A stretch of DNA of 64,000 bases from Tamarix chinensis (GCA_030549775.1 CM060175.1:82184745-82248744); one strand, 5' to 3'; positions 25,071 to 37,129 are shown, numbered from the stretch's first letter. Numbers and translations: made by a program. The notes: generated by a model not told the origin, from the letters alone.

Positions 25071-25368
25071 AAAATAAAATAATTTTTAGAATAATGGTAT
25101 TTAATTATTTATATGGATAGATTAATTTAATACATTAATTTGCTTAAAATTTAAGATATTAATTTAAGAGGGTAATTTTAGTAAAATATAGGTTGAAAAA
25201 TTATTTAAATAAAATGAGTATGATAAAATAACAAAATTATTTATTTTAATTTATTAAATAATCATATCCATTTTTAAAAACCATAATTCTACAAAATAAT
25301 TAAAATTTTAAATTATCCCATATGAGGATTAAGTATTAAATTCTAGGTTTTGAAATTTAGGGATTGCA

Positions 25369-26139
25369 TCTACCACGTCTTAGTGTCAAGTATCCTCAAA
25401 GGCCTCTCCTCCTAAGGCAATGCCTCATCAAGCTCGATCTTGTTATTTCAGACCATATGAGATGGATTTGGAATGTACTTCCATAGTTGCAAACTATGGA
25501 AGATGCTGTGGACACAAGCCAACTCCATTGGCAACACTAAACGATAGGCAACTTCCCCAACTTTGTCTAGTATCTCATACGAACCGATACACCTTAGGCT
25601 AAGCTTGTTTCTCTTGTAAATCTCTACACGCCCTTAGTAGGTGAAAACCTTATTAGAACTCTATCGCCTACCGCATATCCATATAACCTATGCCTCATAT
25701 CAACATATCTATTTTACTTGTCTTGAGTTGCCCTCATATTGTCATGAATAAATGTGACCTATTGATTTGTTTCCTCAATCATCTTTGGCCCAAGCATAAT
25801 AATCTCACCGATGTCGATCCAATGCAACAGACTTTGGCACTACCGTCCATAGAGTTCCTTGAAGGATGCCATTCTATTATTGATGTAATAACTGTTGTTG
25901 TAGGAAAATTCTACCAAATGCAATTTATCATTCCAACTACCTTGAAAGTTCAAGACACTAGATCGTAGCATATCCTCTAGAGTTTAAATCATCATCTTTA
26001 TTTCACCATTTTATAGCTAGGTGGAAGGCGCTATTCACCCTCAATTTCATGCCCATATCCTTCTTTAACTTCCCTTTGAAGTACAAAAGAAACCTTGAAT
26101 CATGATCGGATACTATATCGATAAGTATACCATGATGAC
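25369..26139 (-). pseudogene. Gypsy element 1 integrase (decayed, chromovirus-like)
   Basis: Minus-strand translation from high to low coordinate, with stops and frameshifts: HGILIDIVSDHDSRF (catalytic-Asp region), SWNDKLHLVEFSYNNSY (about 25925-25875), MASFKELYGR, LLGPKMIEETN-type linker, YGYAVGDRVLIRFSPTKGV, KLSLRCIGSYEILDKVGEVAYRL and LWKYIPNPSHM. This is the order and wording of Ty3-gypsy integrase with the GPY/F-type module (GSYEIL for GPFEIL). The SPTKGV and KL.PR.IGP wording resembles plant chromoviruses such as Tekay/Del. The final Glu region (canonical DGQSE) has decayed to KW-stop-NKDDD, so it is inactive. LTR C interrupts it at the C-terminal end. Confidence 0.85.
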
Positions 26140-26292
26140 TAGGGTTGTTCATATTATTCGATATCTGATGATCTTATCCAAAAAAATAAAATAACTGATC
26201 CAACATTTTTTTCAAATCAAATAACCAATCCGGTCAATGAAATATCAAATAAATTAGATATTTGATTTGATAAATATAAATAATATCTAATT

Positions 26293-26332
<40 letters not shown>

Positions 26333-26536
26333 CTCTAAGCACTATTTATTTATCATAAAATTGTATTATATATAAGCATGAATGTGTGTGAGTGTATTAT
26401 TTAAAATGAGAGCATTTATTGTAAGTAAAATTTATAATTTTTAGTTATTATTTTGATTAAATATTCAAAGATCATCCAAAATTTGGTATTACTAATCGAA
26501 TATAATGTAATTTAAAACTCAAATCAAATCATTAGA
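26140..26536. mobile_element. Probable hAT-type MITE between gypsy 1 integrase and protease/RT
   Basis: Begins TAGGGTTGTTCATATT, like other hAT ends here (TAGTGGTGTTCATA at 11967), and has an AT-rich interior with a (TA)n run at 26298-26330. The right end is not clear and no 8-bp duplication could be matched to ATGATGAC on the left. It sits exactly where the reverse transcriptase and RNase H of gypsy 1 should be, so a deletion accompanied or followed the insertion. Confidence 0.45.
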
Positions 26537-27060
26537 TCATATCAGTTCCTTCAGTTGTAGACATGTGTTAGAAGCTCCTCTTGTTGAGCCTTAAGCTATA
26601 TTATTTCTACTGGCACCATATGGTAGGGTACCCTAGACATAATTTCTGCTCTTGAAACAATGTTTATCATAAATTCCACCTCACACATTAGCAAAATCCT
26701 AGGTATCTCCTCTGGAAGCACACTAGGAAAAATCACGCATAACTAGTATCTCCACCAAGGTTGTAACACCAGTGCGCAAATCTATGCACAAGTACATCAT
26801 GTCACCCTATCAAACCAAGGAATCAATGGTGATGGAAACAAAAAACCTTCACAGTGATCTTAGACTTATATCTCGGGTAAGATATCTTAGCACCTAAAGT
26901 TCCTCTAAAGACAACATATTTTCGAGCACAATCTCATTCTGTCTTATATTACCCTGTCATATCCATACTTAATATGACATAAAAATCTCACAAATCAAAC
27001 TCTATCAAGTCCATTGAAAACTATAACTTGCTTATATTTAATTCCACATCACAAAGAAGT
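26537..27060 (-). pseudogene. Gypsy element 1 protease to RT start (decayed)
   Basis: The minus strand gives VLPEEIPRILLMCEVEFMI, then ISRVPYHMVPVEI-like and LKAQQEELL (about 26720-26555). These match the gypsy linker FPDVFPEELPGLP.+REVEF.I and the RT start (S+APYRMAPAEL..LK.QL.ELL). Upstream (about 27060-26840) a protease tail is suggested by position but no catalytic Asp motif is secure. The bulk of RT and all of RNase H are absent before the integrase at 26139. Confidence 0.7.
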
Positions 27061-27733
27061 CTAGTGCAAGTAATATAATCTTTTACAGATAGCGTAAGCG
27101 ATGCAGCAATATTAATAGTAGACTAGTAGGTAATAAATTAGCTCTATCAATAAAAGTCAAACATATAAATGAATGTGATCCATCAATGTCAAACAATACA
27201 TAAGTTAGTATAAAATAAATAGAGAATGTACCCGTGGTGATGTTAATCTAATAGTAGACCTCTGCTTGACTGATCACATGCAAGTGTTCATATGATGGAC
27301 CACCCTTGAAACCCTTGGCTCCCTAAGCTTGATCACTACTACATCCCTATAAAATAAGTTGAGGTACATGCACCCAACCCTAAATCGCTCAAATCTAAGC
27401 CCTATTGGGAGTAGGAGATGATTCCTACTGATATTGTTGGATCCCTTAATTGATATCGTCCCCTCTACATTACATCCCTTACACTAATTAACAGTTGAAT
27501 GAGTTGTACCCTATTATACTATAGGTATTGTATTGAATTATCTCTCCAACATAACCTACACCCAAATCATCGGTTCCATAATTCCTATAATGTAAATGTT
27601 GTGCCTTCCCCTAACTATATGCTAGAAATTATCTAAAATCCTAACCCATCTAAAAGTTAGGTTGATGGCCAGTACGTGGGTGTATTCTTCGATCACTATG
27701 TTGGGCCTCGAGCTTTTTCTTGTATGTCATTAA
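27061..27733 (-). other. Gypsy element 1, presumed gag region, unrecognisable
   Basis: Lies between the primer-binding-site remnant and the protease/RT remnant of the same element, so it should be gag. No zinc knuckle or gag motif could be read. Confidence 0.4.
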
Positions 27734-27826
27734 GCTCTGATTCTATACCAATTTGGTAACATTACATTCCTTATTATAAATATACGATAGATTTGTATGG
27801 GTTTTGGCTCCCATCATATGCGGAAT
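27734..27826 (-). mobile_element. Gypsy element 1 primer-binding-site remnant and stub of 5' LTR
   Basis: The minus strand reads TGGTATAGAATCAGAGC at 27750-27734. It equals the initiator-Met tRNA-complementary TGGTATCAGAGC with five extra bases. On its upstream side (plus 27757-27826) is a short LTR-like stub (AACATTACA...) that is cut off by the start of another LTR at 27827. Confidence 0.5.
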
Positions 27827-28105
27827 TATAACACCCCCATTTTTACAATAAAATTATTTCATTTTGAGAAGGATTTGAAAAAGCAAAATAGGAAATGTAG
27901 TATTTTTCCATCATATCCAATGTCAAAAAGGTATGGTCAATATCTAATCCATGTTAAGTGTAAGACTAAACTACCTTCATACCTCAAGGAATTAAGTGTG
28001 ATTGACACCTAACCCAATACCAGTATGAGACTTACAAACAAAGAATCAAAGTGTGAGAAAAATAAAAAAAGTAAAGATAATTCTATAACCAAAATAAAAA
28101 ATTTA
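27827..28105 (-). mobile_element. Start of another large LTR (H), truncated or interrupted
   Basis: TATAACACCCCCATTTTTAC is a one-base variant of the family 1 start TGTAACACCCCC. The interior does not follow copies A-G closely, so it may be a sister family. It is broken by the MITE at 28106 and the copia element at 28580, and probably continues beyond 33620. Confidence 0.45.
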
Positions 28106-28567
28106 GGCTCCGTTTGGATTGGGGTGAATCAAGGTAGGGGTAAACATTAAAAATTAACCTAGGTGAAGGGAATGGAGGTGAATCAGGGTGAATATTTTAA
28201 AATATTGTTTGGATGATATTAACCTGACCTAAGTGAATCGGGGTGAATGTTTTAAAATTTTCATTTAAATTGAGGTGAATGAAGATTAAAATAATAAAAC
28301 AAATGATATTTATACCCTTTTATTAAATAAATAAGTCATATTGAGGAGTATTTTGGTCCTATCAAGTCAAAAATTTACTTATTCTTTCACATCCACCTTC
28401 GTTACCCCCGAAATCGGAGGTTAATAAAAACAAGGTTAATCGAGGTGAATGGAGGTGAAACATTAACCTCAATTCACCCAGGTAAAATTATTAACCTGAT
28501 ATCCAAACGTGGTGAATCAATTCATTCACCTTCATTAACCTTCTTCCACCCCAATCCATATGGAGCC
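28106..28567. mobile_element. PIF/Harbinger-like MITE
   Basis: Ends GGCTCCGTTTGGATTGGGGT and ACCCCAATCCATATGGAGCC form an 18-of-20 inverted repeat. TTA flanks both sides (28103-28105 and 28568-28570), the typical Harbinger TWA duplication. At 462 bp it has no coding capacity. Sub-terminal GGTGAAT repeats occur in both orientations. A diverged second copy is at 11104-11487. Confidence 0.85.
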
Positions 28568-28579
28568 TTATAGCGCTTA

Positions 28580-29113
28580 TGTTGTGGAAAATGTGGATTG
28601 AATGGATCCAAACTAAAATAAAAGTTAACAAGATGATGAATAATTGATGGATCAATCACAAAAATAGAACAATTGAGGGAAAATAGAGATCTTTATTTGT
28701 ACTCTTGTGTGATTACAAGATGATTAAATAGATTGATCAATCAATTACACAAAATTATAATTCTCTAACAATGGAAAATTATATGGAGAAGAAGAAGAAA
28801 TTGGCTTGCACAATTTTATAGCTAGGGTTTTCTCATATCTCTTTTATACAAGAAAAAATCCTATAGGATAAAACAACGTGTTTCAAAAAGTAATAAAGAA
28901 CATGATTCGTGTTTGGGAAACACAACCCTCGTCCTTGTGTGTTTATTTCTTTACTCTCAACTTTTTGCCCAAAAGTCACTTCAACTTATTTTTTGAATAA
29001 ACATAGGACCTCTGTGTTTATCATATAATCCACAATTCCACATAAAACTTCTCCAACACTTGTACAAATCAACAAAATGTTATGTTGTGGATCAAATACC
29101 CAGTTAAAGCTCA
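28580..29113 (-). repeat. Copia 3' LTR
   Basis: Minus strand starts TGAGCTTTAACTGGG at 29113, directly after the polypurine tract AAGGTGGAAAAT (plus 29115-29127). It shares GAATGGATCC, TATCTCTTTTATAC and AAACTTCTCCAACAC with the other LTR. Confidence 0.85.
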
Positions 29114-29319
29114 CAATTTTCCACCTTGATGTAGTATTTGTGATACATGACATGTAAAGATCTCTAAAAAAATCCTAGACCAAAAAAGGACCTCATGGCC
29201 TATGAATACTAATCAAATCCAAGAAGCACTCAAACTTACCCCATGGTAAGCGGATTCATTAGCATATCAGCCGAATTATCCAAAGTACCCACTTTCTCCC
29301 ATTCAACTTTGCTAGCAGC

Positions 29320-30810
29320 AATAGTACCTCAGATATAATGATACTTGATGTCAATGTGCTTCATTCGATGATGAAAATAATTCTGATTCTTTACTAAACA
29401 TATAGCACCATGGCTATCACCTTGAATGACTAGAGCATTATTACTAAACTCTAGCTTAGCTACTAAACTACCAAGCGACACAACTTCCTGAAAAGCCTCT
29501 GCTATAGCCATATCTCCACCTCAGTAGTGGAAAAAGCTATCACCTCCCACAAGGAGGACCTCTAGCTAGTAGTTGAACCACTAGGACAACAAATAAATCT
29601 ACTAGTAGACCTCCTTTTATTAAGGCCTTCACCAAAATTAGAGTCAACGAACCCAACTAGCGAATTAGCTGAACTCTCAAACTCTATACAAGAAGACGTA
29701 GTACCCTTCAAGTACCTCATAATCCACTTCACTCCTTGCCAATGAGACTTCTCCAGATTCACCATATATCAACTCACCACACTAATAGCTTGAGCGATAT
29801 TAGGTCGAGTGCACACCATATCATACATGATAGAACCAACAACATTCGAATACGGAACATCTATGAACTCCTCTTATTCTTTGAATTTGGGATAATACAA
29901 AGCAAACAATCTAAAGTGAGTAGCCAATGGAGTGCTCATCGTCTTGGCATCCATCATATGAAACCTCTCCAACACCTTATTTACACAAGACTCATGTGAC
30001 AAGTATAAAAGCTTATGCTCACAGTCTCTTATGATCTCCATAACAATGATCATCTTTCCAGCTCTAAGATCCTTCATCTCAAACTCACTCTTTTATATTT
30101 CCTTCACTATATCAACATCAGACATATCTTTTGCTAAAACAAGTATGTCATCAACATAAAATAAAATATACATAAGTGAGCCTCCCTCTATCTCCTTCAA
30201 GTATACACATCCATCATACTCACTCCTAGAGAAACCATGCTCAAGCATAAGCTGATCAAATTAGTTATACCACTGTCTAAGAGACTACTTCAAATCATAT
30301 AATGACCTCTTCAATAGGCACACATGATCATGTGTCTCCTCAACAACAAACCCATCAAGCTATCACGTGTAAATCTCTTCCTTGAGCTCACCATGAAAAA
30401 ATGCAGTTTTAACATCTAACCTCTCTAACTCTAGATCATGCATAAACATAAGCGCAATAAAAAATACAAATAGATGTATGTTTTACCGCATGAGAAAATA
30501 CCTTCTTATAGTCTACGCTTGGAATCTGAGTGAATCCCTGTGTAGCTAAATGAGCCTTGTACTTTGGTTCCTTAACACCCGGAGCTCCTTGTTTGAACTT
30601 ATGAACCCACTTGCAATCAATAATATTCTTCTTCCTAGGTGCATTCACGAGTTCCCATATATGATTATTCAATAAGGACTCAATCTCCTCCTCCATAGCA
30701 ACACACCACTCAGTAGAATTAGAACTCTCAATAGCCTTTGAAAATGATGCTAGCTCATGCACAACAACAATAGTAGTATTTACTCTAGATAAAGCATAGC
30801 CGACCAATTC
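29320..30810 (-). pseudogene. Copia reverse transcriptase and RNase H (decayed)
   Basis: From 30807 down: MEEEIESLLNNHIWELV and CKWVHKFKQ (RT start), FYVDDILVLAK (catalytic YVDD, about 30165-30130), MKDLRAGKMI, VLERFHMMDAKTMSTPL, then W.VKWIMRYLKGT, GFVDSNFGEGLNKRRSTS, and the RNase H end GDSHGAICLVKNQN with HRMKHIDIKYHYI. All are standard copia RT/RNase H signatures in order. Frame breaks lie between the blocks at 30436, about 30230, 29874, 29765 and 29562. The YVDD tetrad itself is intact, but the whole cannot be translated. Confidence 0.88.
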
Positions 30811-31299
30811 TTCAAAACCATACTTGATAGGAGGCTTAACAATTCTTTGTGCTCTACCTGGAGCAACACCCCTTTCCTCAGCCTATTGCTTTGATGCACC
30901 CAATTTAGAACTAGTGGGTTTATCAGAAGGGTCTGTCATCTAACTCAACTTCAACCTCCACCTGGCCCAAAGCACCATCCTACTCCACCTTCTTAGATAA
31001 CACCATCATAAGACTCAATATTTTGGAGGATCATGGACTCATTAAAAGTAGCATCCCTGCAAGTGAAATACTTAGATGTAGCTAGGTCCCATAACTTGTA
31101 CCCCTTCACTTTGGATGTAAAACCAAGAAATATACACTTTTATTGGCATAATCAAGCCAGCCAAAGACATGCAAATTGGAGTAATCAGCTGTCTTACTAG
31201 ACCACAAATCCTCAAGTGTTTTCAACTTAATAAACCGATTTGGTGACCGGTTCACTGGGTATACTATCATGTGAACCATCTCAACCCAAAACTCTTTAC

Positions 31300-31765
31300 C
31301 TAGCCCCCCTATGATAACATAAAATGAGTCTTATCCAATAAGATTTTGTTCATCTGCTCAGCAACCCCATTTTGCTGTGACCTTCCAACATAAGTGTGGT
31401 ATCTCACTATCCTATGGTCTTGGCATAAATTAGTAAAACTATGCTCAATAAACTCATAACCATTATCTGTCTTTAGATACTTAACTTTCTTCTCTAATAA
31501 GGTTTTCCAAAATTTGAGAACACCAAATATATCATTCTTATGCTTTAATAAATACACCCATAGATTTCTAGAGAAGTAATAAATAACTATGAGCAAATAC
31601 CACAGACACCTTTGGAAACCACTCTCATTGGACCCTATAAATCTAAATGGATATAATCAAGATGTGCTCTTATACTATGCTTAGCTATCCGAAAGCTAAT
31701 CCGCTTCTACTTACCAAACATGTAATGGTCACAAAATTCCATAGTACCTATGTTATGTCCATCCA
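31300..31765 (-). pseudogene. Copia integrase (decayed)
   Basis: Minus strand: pre-integrase remnant FCDHYMFGK (about 31745-31715), LDYIHLDL then GPMRVVSKG (first Asp region, about 31665-31620), IVIYYFSRNLWVYLLKHK, KYLKTDNGYEFI (second Asp) and GRSQQNGVAEQMN (Glu). These are the three acidic positions of the D,D-35-E core in copia wording. A stop replaces W of the DLWGP motif. Confidence 0.85.
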
Positions 31766-32129
31766 GAAACCCCCTCTAAGAGAGATTAGTAAGTCCCCTG
31801 ACACTCATGTGTCCCAGTCTTATGTGCCAAGTATTGTAACATTCAAGTATATTAACCTTGGCGATGTCACAACACCCATCCTCACAATAGTGGAACCTAA
31901 CAACTCATATAATGTCCTAACCTACTTATCCTTCATCACCACCATAGTTCCTTTTGTAATTCTTAGGGTACCATCCTCAATACACACCAGTACCCATTAC
32001 AATTTATGGAACTCAAAGAGATGATGTTATTAGTCATCTCAGGGATATGCCTCACATCGTCCCAATACTAATAACTTTGCAAGTAGCATCATTGCCCATT
32101 AAGATAATTCCACCCCTGAGTCACCTCGA

Positions 32130-32370
32130 ACGTATGAAACCAACTCCAATTGGGACACAGATGGTAATAACACCTAGAATCCAAGATCCATCTATCACTA
32201 ATATTGGTTTGTTTATTAGTGGTTGTCAACACATCTCGATCATTGTCACTCTGGGTTATAGTGATGGCATTCTTCGTACTGAATGACTCACCAAACTTAT
32301 CACCGAGCTTCCTATTATGACAAGACTTCCTATTATACCCCTTATTATGGTACCCATAACATGTCACAAT
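32130..32370 (-). pseudogene. Copia zinc knuckle and protease (decayed)
   Basis: Minus strand: CYGYHNKGYNRKSC (degenerate CCHC knuckle, second Cys and the His lost, about 32364-32320), followed by DRWILDSRCYYHLCPNW (about 32215-32160). The protease catalytic triad DSG/A has become DSR, so the protease would be inactive. Confidence 0.8.
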
Positions 32371-32489
32371 ATTCTACCAAATCTTCGATTTAGATTTGTA
32401 CATCTTATGATCACCAGATCCTCGTTCATGTATCCTCCCCTAGCTACCAATCCCTCACTATATGAATCCTTGAAAGCACCCCTACTAGT

Positions 32490-32960
32490 CAACTAACTAT
32501 CAATCAACTCCCGTTGTAGCAAGGTGGATTTCACATCCTCAAGGACTAACTTGCCATTTCTATACAACACAATCTCACAAAAATGCTTAAAAGTAGCAGG
32601 CAAGGAATACAATAGCATAATGGCTAAATCTTCATCATCTAATTTGACTTCTATGTTATGCAAATCCATCATGATAGAATCAAATTCATCCAAATAAGCT
32701 TTCAAAGATTGACCCTCACCTAATTTCAGATCATAAATCTGGCTCTTCAATAGCAGTCAATTCGCTACTAATTTCATCAAATATAATGATTGCTTCAATC
32801 ATAAGGTAGCCATCCTTGATTCCTCTGTCACTTCGTGCAATACCTTATTCGACAAGCACAGTTGTATGGTAGAGAGGGCCTTTATATCTACCTCTTCAAA
32901 TCTCTCATCCATCATCAAATTTAACTTATTCGAATGATTGGATAACACCTTTTTCTAACC
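32490..32960 (-). pseudogene. Copia gag (decayed)
   Basis: The minus-strand frame 32750-32493 reads LKLGEGQSLKAYLDEFDSI, then VKLDDEDLAIMLLYSLP, FKHF and LVLEDVKSTLLQRE, the UBN2-type gag pattern of copia elements (L.D.D.A..LL.SLP...). The upstream part to about 32960 is out of frame. Confidence 0.82.
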
Positions 32961-33083
32961 TATTACAAATTAGAACCACCCGCATCTTCAATTTCTATAA
33001 TATGAAATCAACGGACCAATTGAACTTCTCAATATCAAATTTTATATCCATCATGATTACCAGATCTCTTCAGCAACTGCATA

Positions 33084-33093
33084 TTTGATACCA
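33084..33093 (-). other. Copia primer-binding site
   Basis: The minus strand reads TGGTATCAAA three bases inside the 5' LTR end. It matches the first eight bases of the initiator-Met tRNA-complementary site TGGTATCAGAGC. Confidence 0.7.
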
Positions 33094-33096
33094 AAT

Positions 33097-33619
33097 TATT
33101 ATAGAAACATATGGAATGAATGGATCCAAAGTAAAATCAAAATTAACAAGATAATGAACAATTAATAGATCAATCACAAAATAGAATAATTAAGTAAAAA
33201 TAGATATATTTATTCATGTTCTTGTGTAATTATAAGATGATTACACAAATCAATCAATCAATTACATAAAACTATAATTAGCTAACAATGGAGAATTATA
33301 TGGAGACGAAGAAGAAATTGAATTGCACGATATTATGACTAAGGTTTTCTTATATCTCTTTTATACTAGAAGAAATCCTATGGGGCAAAACAACTTATTT
33401 TAGAAAGTAAGAAAAAAACACAATCCGTGTTTGGAAAATAGGCCCTCGATGTTTATTTATTTACTCTCAACTTTTTGCTCAAAACTCACATTAGCACATT
33501 CTATGAATAAACACAACCCGTGTTTATCACATAATTCACATTTCCATATAAAACTTCTCCAACACCTATACAAATCAACACAATATTATGCTATGCATTA
33601 AATACCCAGTCAAAGATCA
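33097..33619 (-). repeat. Copia 5' LTR
   Basis: Direct repeat of 28580-29113. It begins on the minus strand TGATCTTTGACTGGG at 33619. Differences from the other LTR are spread along the whole length. Confidence 0.85.
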
Positions 33620-36600
33620 TATTATAGTTATGTTAAACTAAATAGAGTTATAAAAATAAGAATTATCTCTTAGCTCAATCCTTAGCTAGCTCACAGCCTA
33701 TTAAATATGACTCTAATAGTCCTGCAAAACCTTACACACATTCACCATAATCTACCTATTTGAATTTAGTAATAACCATAAAATGTATGCATGGGTACTC
33801 ATTTACCAGTAAGATTAAGCCACTACATAAAAGTATGGGTAATATAAAACAAAATATAGGGGAGGATTAAGGGAGGACATGGTATACAATCATACTTAGG
33901 CATGTATGCATGATAATGTAGGGTAAACTAAGGAATTTAATAAAAAGATTCTACATTATTATCAACTCATTACGTGGCCATATAATTCTAGTTCTTAAAC
34001 CACAATAAGTGTCCACAACAATTATTATCTTAATCTATAAAGGATCAAAGGACCAATGATAATAAATCTTTATATATAATATATTAACGGCAATTGATGA
34101 TCCTCTTGGGCGATCTCATCTTAACCTATAAAGGATAAATGGTTATTAACCATCCTTTTTGGATATCTTATATTGATCACAAAGAAACAAGGTCTCATCA
34201 TCTTGATCAAAAATATATCAAGGGATTGTCAACTTGATCATAAAATAACGAAGGGCTCATCATCTTAATCCATAAAATGTCAAGGGCTCATCATATTGTT
34301 CCACAAAAGATCAAGGGATAAAATGTGGTTTTATATTAAACAAAGGGATAAAAACAGCATAAGTGTATATCTCATATTGATGATGCACATAACAAGTGCT
34401 TAGAGATTACATTAACTTAGCATAAACTGCACTCAGTTAAGACATAATAATCATTTTAATATTAGATACCACCTAGGGTTCAATTGGGTGAAAAGAACAT
34501 ATATATTTGAGTTTGAAAACCTAAAATAAATCTAAATGCCATTAAAAAAATACTATTCATGATCAAGGGTTAACTATCAATGACAAATTCATGGTAAAAG
34601 TTCACGTTAATGGTCAACATTTGACTTTCGTTATTTACACATTCCATGTTTTATGACTTTAAGGCTATTATGGTCATTTTATGTCTAAGCATGGGTAATC
34701 CTTTAACTATAAATAAAAATATAATTAATTCTCATTAAACATAATTATGGTGATTAGAGAGCGATTAGTTAAGAACACTTTGAATATGACTAATAGCATG
34801 AAGAACACTTACTAAGTATATTCAAACTTTAATCACTTATAACTTAGGTGATATTAATCCAAATGATGTCACATTTTGGTATCAATGTATCCCTAAAAAT
34901 TCTAATGAATAACATGGAATCCATGAATAAAAAATAATAATGTCTAACACAAAAAAAGCCTAAACCCAATACTAATATGCTAGTTGTAGGTTTTGACAAA
35001 TCTGCTCACTTGTGGGAAAATTACCATAACTTCTTCAATACTTAACATTTTTGAGATCTAAAAGATGTGATAGAAATTAGGCACCTTTTACTTTAATTTA
35101 ATACTTAATTTTTATTCTAACTCCTATACATATGAAAGAATTATAGCACAAAAGTTGGCACAAATTTAGTGGTTATTAAATTAGCTGATTCTATGCTTCT
35201 TTCACAGAAAATCACAATCAAAACACTAACATATATGTAATTATCATACCCTTCAACATCATAAAATCATGCTTCATGAATCCAATATATTATACTACTC
35301 ATAAGAATCTATTGATTTCCTCAACCCACAAGTGTACAAAATTGGAGTAGTACTCAAGGTATCATCTCATAGGGACTGGAGACTAAGCACCAGAATGGTG
35401 ATAAGGCATTTTTATGTTTAAACTAATAATAAGGGATAATAGGTGAATGAATAAAGCAAAGAAAAGAAACTAAGCAAATAAAACGTACACAAAGTCAAGG
35501 AAGGTTAATTCCTAAGAGATAAAAGGGTAAGGCTCTAGTCAATCCCCCTCAATCCTAATGTAATCAAATCTTAACCTTGAACCCCAACTCGAGCCACAAA
35601 GTCAGAATGCCAACTAGGGTATGAAGTGTAATACTCTCTCGTGCCATGACACCCTAAAATAAAAGATCCATATGATCAACATAAAATCATACCTACCTAC
35701 CATGAAATGCACAAAATCATACAAATTAACAAAATTCAAGAATAATCTTATTTATTGCAAAATATTAACCTCACTCGGACTTATGTAATTAAAATGAAAG
35801 TAAAGGGAATAAGATGCTTGGTTAAATCTCAAAAATTCAAGCCAAACTTTAAAATTCAAGAATTAAACATAAGGTTAACCATATGAATTATAAAGGAAAT
35901 AAGGGAAATGAAAGTGAATAGTAATATTAAACCAAACTCTTGGAGAAATTAAGATAAGGTTGATTGAAAACATATGTAAGGTAATACTTAATACGTAAGG
36001 AAGACACATGAATCAATCATGATAACTTATGATCATAGTTTCTCATTAATGAAGTGGGGTCCATGGGTTTAAGGTGTGGCATTTTAAGCCCTTTGATGAA
36101 AGCATAGGTGGAGGAGGTGCATGAATCATACATAGGGGGAAAAGGATTAAGGATTAAGGAAAAATATGAGACATTAATCATAGAAGAAATGATCATGTGG
36201 GTTCATAGTTGAATTGGAGCCCACAATAGGCTAAGATAGCTTGCCTAACCAATGAGAAATGGATAGAATTGGTGTGCACAGGGGGAATATATGGATGTGG
36301 TGCATGTTGGAGAGTTGAAGTGAAAGGATGAGGAAGTATACCATGACATATTCTCATCATGGAATTTAATGATTAAGGTGAGGATTTATGTTGCTATAGG
36401 CAACGTGAGTGTGAGGATGTGATTAACACTATTTGTAGATAATATTGGAGTATTAATATTATATCTAAGATAGGTTTAGATAGGTCTGAGTCTCAAAATA
36501 TGGGATAATGTTCAAGTGCAAAAAACTAAGTTCTAAAATCTTATTTTGCCTAAAAATAACAATTTTATTTGGATATAATAAAAATAATTAAAAATTATTT

Positions 36601-36693
36601 GTAATTCATTTTTTGTGCGAATAAAGTTTCACATTGAATAATAAGAGAAAATTATACCAATACATAATTCTAGTGGGTTACTCCTCCTATTAC
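33620..36693. other. Non-coding, probably LTR-derived sequence
   Basis: No gene and no pol motif. A 31-bp tandem repeat lies at 34189-34325. CAACCCACAAGTGTACAAAA near 35323, followed by CATCTCATAGGGACTGGAGA, is phrasing I associate with non-coding parts of plant gypsy elements, but lineage and boundaries cannot be given. Part may be the continuation of LTR H (27827). Confidence 0.4.
34189..34325. repeat. 31-bp tandem repeat, about 4.4 copies
   Basis: Units start at 34189, 34220, 34251 and 34282, each exactly 31 bp, of the form AAGGGCTCATCATCTT plus 15 bases. A partial fifth unit follows. Confidence 0.85.
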
Positions 36694-37129
36694 TGTAATA
36701 CCCTAAAATTTAGTAACCTTTGTTTTCGAGTGTTTAGCCTATTATTCAAGACCAACCCCTGAACCTTGACCTAATTATTTTATTTATAACATTTGACCCA
36801 TAATATAAATAAATTCTTAAACATTTTTCCCAATTATTTTAGCTCTTTTCTTTTTTTCTAGACCTATTCTAAAACCTAATTATTTTTACCCGATATACTC
36901 ACCTAGCCAAACTAAACCTAAAACTAAAATAATAAAATAATCCTAAAACTACCTACCATTTTACCCCCAACCCTATTTACCTTTTCATTTCCCATTATTC
37001 TTGCTACCCAACCACCTTAACCTGTATTCCATTTCCCTCATGCAACACCCATACCCCTGTCAAACCATTTGCCACCTCTATAGAACCAAACTCTTCTTCC
37101 CCATATTCATGAACCATATCCCCATCCTG

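Larger units (their letters stand above)
15716..25368 (-). mobile_element. Large LTR C (family 1), interrupted by LTR B and a hAT element
   Basis: Starts TGTAATACCCCCAAAATTCAC and ends TTTAGGGATTGCA, a worn form of the family end GGGGTGTTACA. Removing LTR B and the hAT insertion leaves about 5.2 kb, close to copy G. Order on the minus strand: pyrimidine-rich block (25070-23830), GGTAATTTGGTAATT array (23190-22320), hairpin array (20770-20400), then the end near 15716 with AAGCGGAAGC and GTTACCGCCACACTTAGTAC phrases shared with D and G. It is inserted into gypsy element 1, whose integrase resumes directly at 25369. No clear target duplication (TTGAT and TCTAC). Confidence 0.72.
28580..33619 (-). 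mobile_element. Ty1-copia retrotransposon, full-length layout but broken
   Basis: Two LTRs in direct repeat (28580-29113 and 33097-33619) enclose, on the minus strand, a primer-binding site, gag, protease, integrase, reverse transcriptase and RNase H in copia order. Stops and frameshifts split the polyprotein into at least six open pieces. The LTRs have diverged visibly from each other, so the insertion is old. The wording around the protease (WILDS.CYYHLCP) and RT resembles the Tork/TAR group. Target duplication is not clean (GCTTA on the left, TATTA on the right, 3 of 5). Confidence 0.88.

Noticed and set aside
28580..33619. Copia element as intact and active
   Set aside because: Multiple stops and frameshifts, protease DSG changed to DSR, zinc knuckle degenerate, LTRs diverged.
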